54,969 nt of DNA, from the NCBI GenBank assembly GCA_030550715.1, contig JAUQOU010000010.1:1-54969 (forward strand), given 5' to 3'. Each line of letters opens with the position of its first letter. Position 1 is the first letter of the stretch. The position numbers and the translations under genes were made by a program. Source of the stretch: a bacterium. Lineage in GTDB: Bacteria; Calescibacteriota; Calescibacteriia; Calescibacteriales; Calescibacteriaceae. The notes under the pieces are model-generated. The model was not told the DNA's origin, did not search any database, and saw nothing but the letters and a program-made list of their open reading frames with translations. This document shows, piece by piece, positions 51,002 through 54,969 of the stretch.

Positions 51002-53527
51002 TCAATATCCTATAACTTTTGAAAATATGTCTCTTACTTTTTTTAACGCTGATTCAAACTCATCTTTTGATATTTTTTCAACTTTTGTTATTTCTTCCCA
51101 GAAATTTCTGTCTTCAGGGTCTATCCAGATATCTTCAAGTGGGAAATCGCTCTTTATCTTTATGTATTTTTCTATTTTTCTCAAGATTTCATAAGGTTTT
51201 CTCAGGTTTTCTCCTAATACTTCTTCGGCGAGTTTTATGGAATCGACGAAAGAAATATCAAATTTCTTCTCTCTTATCTGTATGAAGTGAGAGATGAGTT
51301 CTATATCTTGTAAGCCACCTTCAATGTATTTTAGATTTATGATTTTCTTCCCGTCAACAAATTTTAAAGAGAGTTTTTCTGAGGATTTTCTTTTTAGCTC
51401 TTTGAAAGAGCTTTTGAGTTCTGATATTTCTATGTTCTCAAATGCCATTTGTTTTATTTTTTGTATTTCTTGCTCTATCGCTTTGCTTTCTTTGGGGAAG
51501 ATAACTCTTGATTTTAAGATGGGGATTTTCTGCCATATATTTGCAGATTTGATGTAGAATTCCTCTAATGATTTTGTAGATATAGCAAGTGGACCTGCGT
51601 GTCCTGATGGTCTTAATCTCATATCAACTTCAATACCGCTTCCTTCTTTTGTTTTTGAAGTCAAAAAGACGATGAACTTTTGAGCAAACCTTATCCACTC
51701 TTCTTGACTTCCCTCAGAGAAAATAAAAAGGAGGTCGGCGTCAGAACTATATATTGCTTCTTCTGATCCGTATTTGCCAAGAGCTACGATGAAAAAGGGT
51801 ATTGATAGTTTGGACGGGGGAAGATTTATTTTAAGCTTTTCTCTTGCGGTGAGAGATACTGTCTCTCTTACTACGAAATCGTATATCTTGCAGATTCTTT
51901 TTGATACTTTGGCAAACTCTATGTTTTTAGATAAATCCTCAAGGAGAAGAATCAGTGTTTTCTCTTTTTTTTCTCTTCTTATTTCGTTCATCACTTCTTC
52001 TTCATCTTCATTTTTTACTTTTTCCCAGAAATCATCTTCATCTGGTGGTTCAGGAGAGTGCTTATAAGAGAGGAAAATAATATCTAAGCTTTCTGGGTGG
52101 TTTATGAGATAGTTTGCGAAAAGGCGAGATATACCTGAAAGTTTTGCGAGAATTTCAATGAGTTTTTCGTTTTTCATAAGTAGAAAATAAAATCCCCTTC
52201 TTTTCCCGATGGACTTTATGAGTGAGTGGAAAAAAGATAGCGATGAGTTTTTGTCTGGAGATTTTGCGGAATACCAGACAATAGATGAAATAAGCTTTTC
52301 AGAAACAGTAAGCTCCTCTGTCTTTATCTCAAATGTTTTCGCTCCAAAATCTGCTACTGATATTCTTTTTTTCTCTTTTAGGAAGAGGGTTTTTTCTCTG
52401 AGAGAGTTTATAATCTGTAAAGCCGATTGCACATCTTCGTATCCAAGCTCATATAAGTAATTTCTTATGTCATCTTGCGTGTCATCTTCTGTTATTATCT
52501 TGTATTCTGGAACCTCCACTTCAAATGTTTCTTCAAATATCTTGTGAACTTTGTTTCTGACCAGCTTTAATCTTTCAAAGAATTCCTGCTCTGATATTCT
52601 GTAAAATTGGGTTATTTTCGGTATATCTTTTTGCTCAATGGTGAATCTCTGTTCTTCATCAAGTTGAATCAAGCTTTCTATCTCTCTTAAAAATATGTAG
52701 CAATCTTTAAGTGATGGATAGGTTTCATCTTTGATATATTGTTTTAGAAGTTCTAGAATTTTTGTTGTTTTTTTCTCTCTCAACCTTTCGTCTTTACCAC
52801 CGAAGATAAGCTGGTTTGCAAAAACAACAAACTCCACCTCTCTTATCCCTCCCTCTGAGTACTTCACATCAAAAATTTTTTCGTCTCTCCTCAGGTGGCG
52901 TGATATAGATACTTTTATCTCTTTCAATCTTTCTATGGCTGAGAAATCTAGGTATTTTCTGAAAACGAATGGTTCAATTTCTTTGAGAACTTCTTCGCCT
53001 AATTTTTTGTTTCCTGCAACGGGTCTTGCTCTCAGCAGTGCATATCTATCATCTGTCTTGCCGAGGTTAAGGTAGTACCATGTGAAGAATTTATCTGTTA
53101 TTACGATTGGACTTGACTTCCCGCCGGGTCGCAGATCAAGGTCTAACCTCCAAAGAAACCTCTCTCCCTTCCTCTGAGAAGTTATGTTTACAAATTTTCT
53201 TACATCTTTTGTTATTTTTTCTTCGTCTGATTGAGAAGATATGATGAAGCATATATCAAGGTCTGATGAGAAGTTTATCTCCCCGGCTCCTAATTTACCA
53301 AATCCTATTATGCATATTTTTTCATAGTCAAGCATTGCTTTTGAAAGTTCATCAAGAATTTTCTCATACATTTTTGTGAGTTGTTCAAGGAATTTTTCCG
53401 TTGAGATTTTGTGGTTCAACCAGAGTTCTACGAGCTTTCCTTGAAAGAGATATTTGAAATCAATTGCTTCTTCAAAACTTTTTATCTCTTTTTCTTCGAG
53501 TTCCTTTGATAGCTCTTCTACTATCAT
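51002..53527 (-). CDS. glnE: Glutamine synthetase adenylyltransferase/deadenylyltransferase
   Basis: GlnE attaches and removes AMP on glutamine synthetase under PII and glutamine control. The 841-residue protein has both nucleotidyltransferase domains: GFGKLGAGEINFSSDLDICF (about 74-93) for deadenylylation and ALGKYGSEEAIYSSDADLLF (about 590-610) for adenylylation, each with the G-S-x-D-x-D metal site in the S-S-D-x-D form. GGIREVEFVVFANQLI near 235 and GGLQDIELISHFIQI near 740 are the repeated linker motifs. It is about 100 residues shorter than E. coli GlnE at the N-terminus. TATTCT lies 7 bp before the ATG. No glnA or glnB is nearby. Confidence 0.93.
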   Translation of the reverse strand: MIVEELSKELEEKEIKSFEEAIDFKYLFQGKLVELWLNHKISTEKFLEQLTKMYEKILDELSKAMLDYEKICIIGFGKLGAGEINFSSDLDICFIISSQSDEEKITKDVRKFVNITSQRKGERFLWRLDLDLRPGGKSSPIVITDKFFTWYYLNLGKTDDRYALLRARPVAGNKKLGEEVLKEIEPFVFRKYLDFSAIERLKEIKVSISRHLRRDEKIFDVKYSEGGIREVEFVVFANQLIFGGKDERLREKKTTKILELLKQYIKDETYPSLKDCYIFLREIESLIQLDEEQRFTIEQKDIPKITQFYRISEQEFFERLKLVRNKVHKIFEETFEVEVPEYKIITEDDTQDDIRNYLYELGYEDVQSALQIINSLREKTLFLKEKKRISVADFGAKTFEIKTEELTVSEKLISSIVWYSAKSPDKNSSLSFFHSLIKSIGKRRGFYFLLMKNEKLIEILAKLSGISRLFANYLINHPESLDIIFLSYKHSPEPPDEDDFWEKVKNEDEEEVMNEIRREKKEKTLILLLEDLSKNIEFAKVSKRICKIYDFVVRETVSLTAREKLKINLPPSKLSIPFFIVALGKYGSEEAIYSSDADLLFIFSEGSQEEWIRFAQKFIVFLTSKTKEGSGIEVDMRLRPSGHAGPLAISTKSLEEFYIKSANIWQKIPILKSRVIFPKESKAIEQEIQKIKQMAFENIEISELKSSFKELKRKSSEKLSLKFVDGKKIINLKYIEGGLQDIELISHFIQIREKKFDISFVDSIKLAEEVLGENLRKPYEILRKIEKYIKIKSDFPLEDIWIDPEDRNFWEEITKVEKISKDEFESALKKVRDIFSKVIGY

Positions 53528-53534
53528 AAAAAAT

Positions 53535-53540
53535 AGAATA
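53535..53540 (-). promoter_or_regulatory. TATTCT -10 element, 7 bp before glnE ATG
   Basis: Reverse strand TATTCT, then ATTTTTT and the ATG at 53527; no Shine-Dalgarno sequence. It lies between glnE and the stop of the transporter gene at 53581. Confidence 0.4.
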
Positions 53541-53580
53541 AAAATAGATTTTTATGTGTAATTTTACGATTGAGCGAATA

Positions 53581-54969
53581 CTAGCTTTTTATTTTGAGGT
53601 AAAGATAAACCACGCAAGATGAAATATAAAATAGTGAAGAAATTGCAAGTGAGAGCAGAGATATTTTTGATGGTTTTGCTTCTTCTGGGAATTCTTTGAG
53701 TTTGAAAATACTGATGAGCATTATTGCGGGAGAAAATATAGCCATCCCGAAAAATCCTACAATTGCTGTGAATACTATGAGAGTTCCGGGTGGAGCTACC
53801 GGCAAGGTTATCATGGTGATTAAAGTTATAGCAGAAAGCAAGATAAAATACGCTCTTGACTCATCTTTTATGATGTCCTTCTTGATTGATTTTATTATGT
53901 CAATGTTTATTTTTGCCACTGCATCTGCTGTGCTCATCCATGTATCTACCAGAAAAAGAGAGGAAGAGAAGAGAAAAATCTTCCTTCCTATCTCTCCCCA
54001 CCATTGAGCAAAAAACTCTGCTTGAACAACTGCTATCTTGTATCCAGAAGGAAAAAGCCCTTTGGGATGAAGAATAGAGAAGGCAAGAAGGCATGTCATA
54101 AGCGTTGTTATGAGATTCCCTACGACTCCTACCAGTGAATCCAGAAAAAGTGCCTTTTTCCAGAAAGATATTTTCTCTTTCAGTTTATCTTCTTTTTTTG
54201 GCTTGAATCCGAAGTCAAATCTGTTCTGGTTGTAGATAGACATACCCATGCCTTTTCCTATCACCCAGTATGAGTAAAATAGGGACCAGAAACCTCCAAG
54301 TCCCATAAAAGTTATGGCAGTTATAATCTCTTCATAGTCATCTTTCTCTATTGATTTTATATCGGGTTTGAAAAAGCCAGCTACAAATTCCGGGATTTTT
54401 TCAACAACTCTTGGATGAAGGCATGAGATAACGAGTCCCGAAAAAGTTCCAACCGCTACGAATGTCATAAAGATCTCAACGACTTTATAGGTTCTTTTGG
54501 CTCTTGTGAGGAGTATGAACATGAAGATTATAAGTATGTATCCCCATATGTTTGATGCTGTCTTTGGAGAGAGTGGAGTTCTTATAAGTTCAGAAAGAGC
54601 GGTTCCACCAGCTACTACAAATGACCCAAACCAAAGAAACGAAAAGTTCATCATTATCCACAAAAATACGGTGAAACTTTTTGATAACCTGAAAAATCCT
54701 CTCCATATGCTTTCTCCTGTAAGCATTGAGTATCTTCCTATATGATATGTGAGAGGTAGCTGTATTATTGCTGAGGGTATGAGTAGGAAGAGGAGAGATG
54801 TTCCGTATTTTGCTGTAAGGTAGGGCCACCATATAAGTTCTGATGAACCTTGGGCGAGAGCAAGCCATATTATTCCGGGACCTATAGCTCTCAAAATTCC
54901 GGTAGGTTCAGGGAAGATATTTTCTCTGAACTCTGAAAGATGAGAGTTATTAGTTTTTTTTATCGCCTC
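53581..54969 (-). CDS. Divergent Nramp-family transporter (5' end beyond right edge)
   Basis: The frame is open from the window edge to 53581, about 462 codons; a TTG at 54894 is an internal candidate but the coding signal continues upstream (FREN-IFPEPTGILRAIGPGI). About eleven hydrophobic segments follow the Nramp pattern starting RAIGPGIIWLALAQGSSELIWWPYL. In classical Nramp metal transporters the first helix has DPGN and the sixth MPH. Here the first reads AQGSSEL and the sixth region GLGGFWSLFY, so the Mn/Fe ligands are missing. It belongs to the wider family of Nramp-related proteins whose substrate is not known to me. The gene ends 53 bp upstream of the glnE start. Confidence 0.8.
   Translation of the reverse strand, partial: EAIKKTNNSHLSEFRENIFPEPTGILRAIGPGIIWLALAQGSSELIWWPYLTAKYGTSLLFLLIPSAIIQLPLTYHIGRYSMLTGESIWRGFFRLSKSFTVFLWIMMNFSFLWFGSFVVAGGTALSELIRTPLSPKTASNIWGYILIIFMFILLTRAKRTYKVVEIFMTFVAVGTFSGLVISCLHPRVVEKIPEFVAGFFKPDIKSIEKDDYEEIITAITFMGLGGFWSLFYSYWVIGKGMGMSIYNQNRFDFGFKPKKEDKLKEKISFWKKALFLDSLVGVVGNLITTLMTCLLAFSILHPKGLFPSGYKIAVVQAEFFAQWWGEIGRKIFLFSSSLFLVDTWMSTADAVAKINIDIIKSIKKDIIKDESRAYFILLSAITLITMITLPVAPPGTLIVFTAIVGFFGMAIFSPAIMLISIFKLKEFPEEAKPSKISLLSLAISSLFYISSCVVYLYLKIKS

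Noticed and set aside
1-54969. CRISPR array, insertion sequence, prophage, integron or defence island
   Set aside because: No regularly spaced repeats, transposase, integrase, Cas, restriction-modification or toxin-antitoxin genes were recognised.

Overview
The window is AT-rich, densely coding bacterial chromosome. No phage, insertion sequence, integrase, CRISPR array or rRNA is visible. Arginine is mostly AGA/AGG and ATA is a common isoleucine codon, a style often seen in thermophiles. An outer membrane is implied by an ADP-heptose epimerase (HldD), a LolC/E-type lipoprotein transporter subunit, an ExbD-type energiser and a probable lipoprotein. Fe-S and heme proteins (4-Cys TrpRS, APS reductase, NuoE, Rsm22-like protein, cytochrome c-FTR1) are frequent. 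I cannot assign a phylum: a low-GC, possibly thermophilic, deep-branching Gram-negative bacterium is an inference. TAG is used as an ordinary stop (MetAP, LigD-PE), so UAG is not recoded.

Layout. 1-2.2 kb (minus): RidA-DUF309 fusion, an unknown gene and comEC, which runs off the left edge. 2.3-7 kb: a DksA/TraR-like zinc protein with a long charged tail, then trpS-tatC and a cytochrome c-FTR1 permease on minus. 7-8.7 kb (plus): a membrane-anchored protein and thiL. 8.7-13.4 kb (minus): redoxin, atypical kinase, small gene, serA, hldD and a LigD phosphoesterase domain. 13.5-18.6 kb (plus): unknown gene, cobI/cbiL, ThDP lyase, map, lolC/E. 18.6-20.2 kb (minus): tRNA-Val, a coiled-coil zinc-ribbon gene, a CAT-anticodon tRNA and an SCP2-like gene. 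20.3-39.7 kb (plus): nuoE, cysH, an alpha/beta hydrolase, a membrane protein, wecE-like aminotransferase, glmM, HIT, a possible HTH protein, SAM hydrolase, exbD, pabB-murJ, hsp20, tRNA-Gly, Rsm22-like gene, grpE, ornithine cyclodeaminase family, an ABC permease and a Ski2-like helicase. 39.7-44 kb (minus): TPR-AIM24 protein, PilZ protein, glyS. 44-55 kb: a nonsense-interrupted glycosyltransferase, ftsK, a lipoprotein hydrolase, a PgpH-like HD phosphodiesterase, glnE and a divergent Nramp-type transporter cut by the right edge.

How it fits together. These are mostly housekeeping genes in short transcription units. Subunits of multi-component machines appear singly (NuoE, ExbD, LolC, one ABC permease, GlyS, CobI), so complexes are dispersed over the genome. 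Convergent genes end 2-22 bp apart without visible intrinsic terminators. Many starts lack a Shine-Dalgarno sequence and instead have a TAAAAT or other TANNNT hexamer 6-8 bp upstream of ATG, suggesting widespread leaderless transcription. That signal, plus several unusual protein architectures, is the most interesting content. I found no obvious new defence or mobile system.
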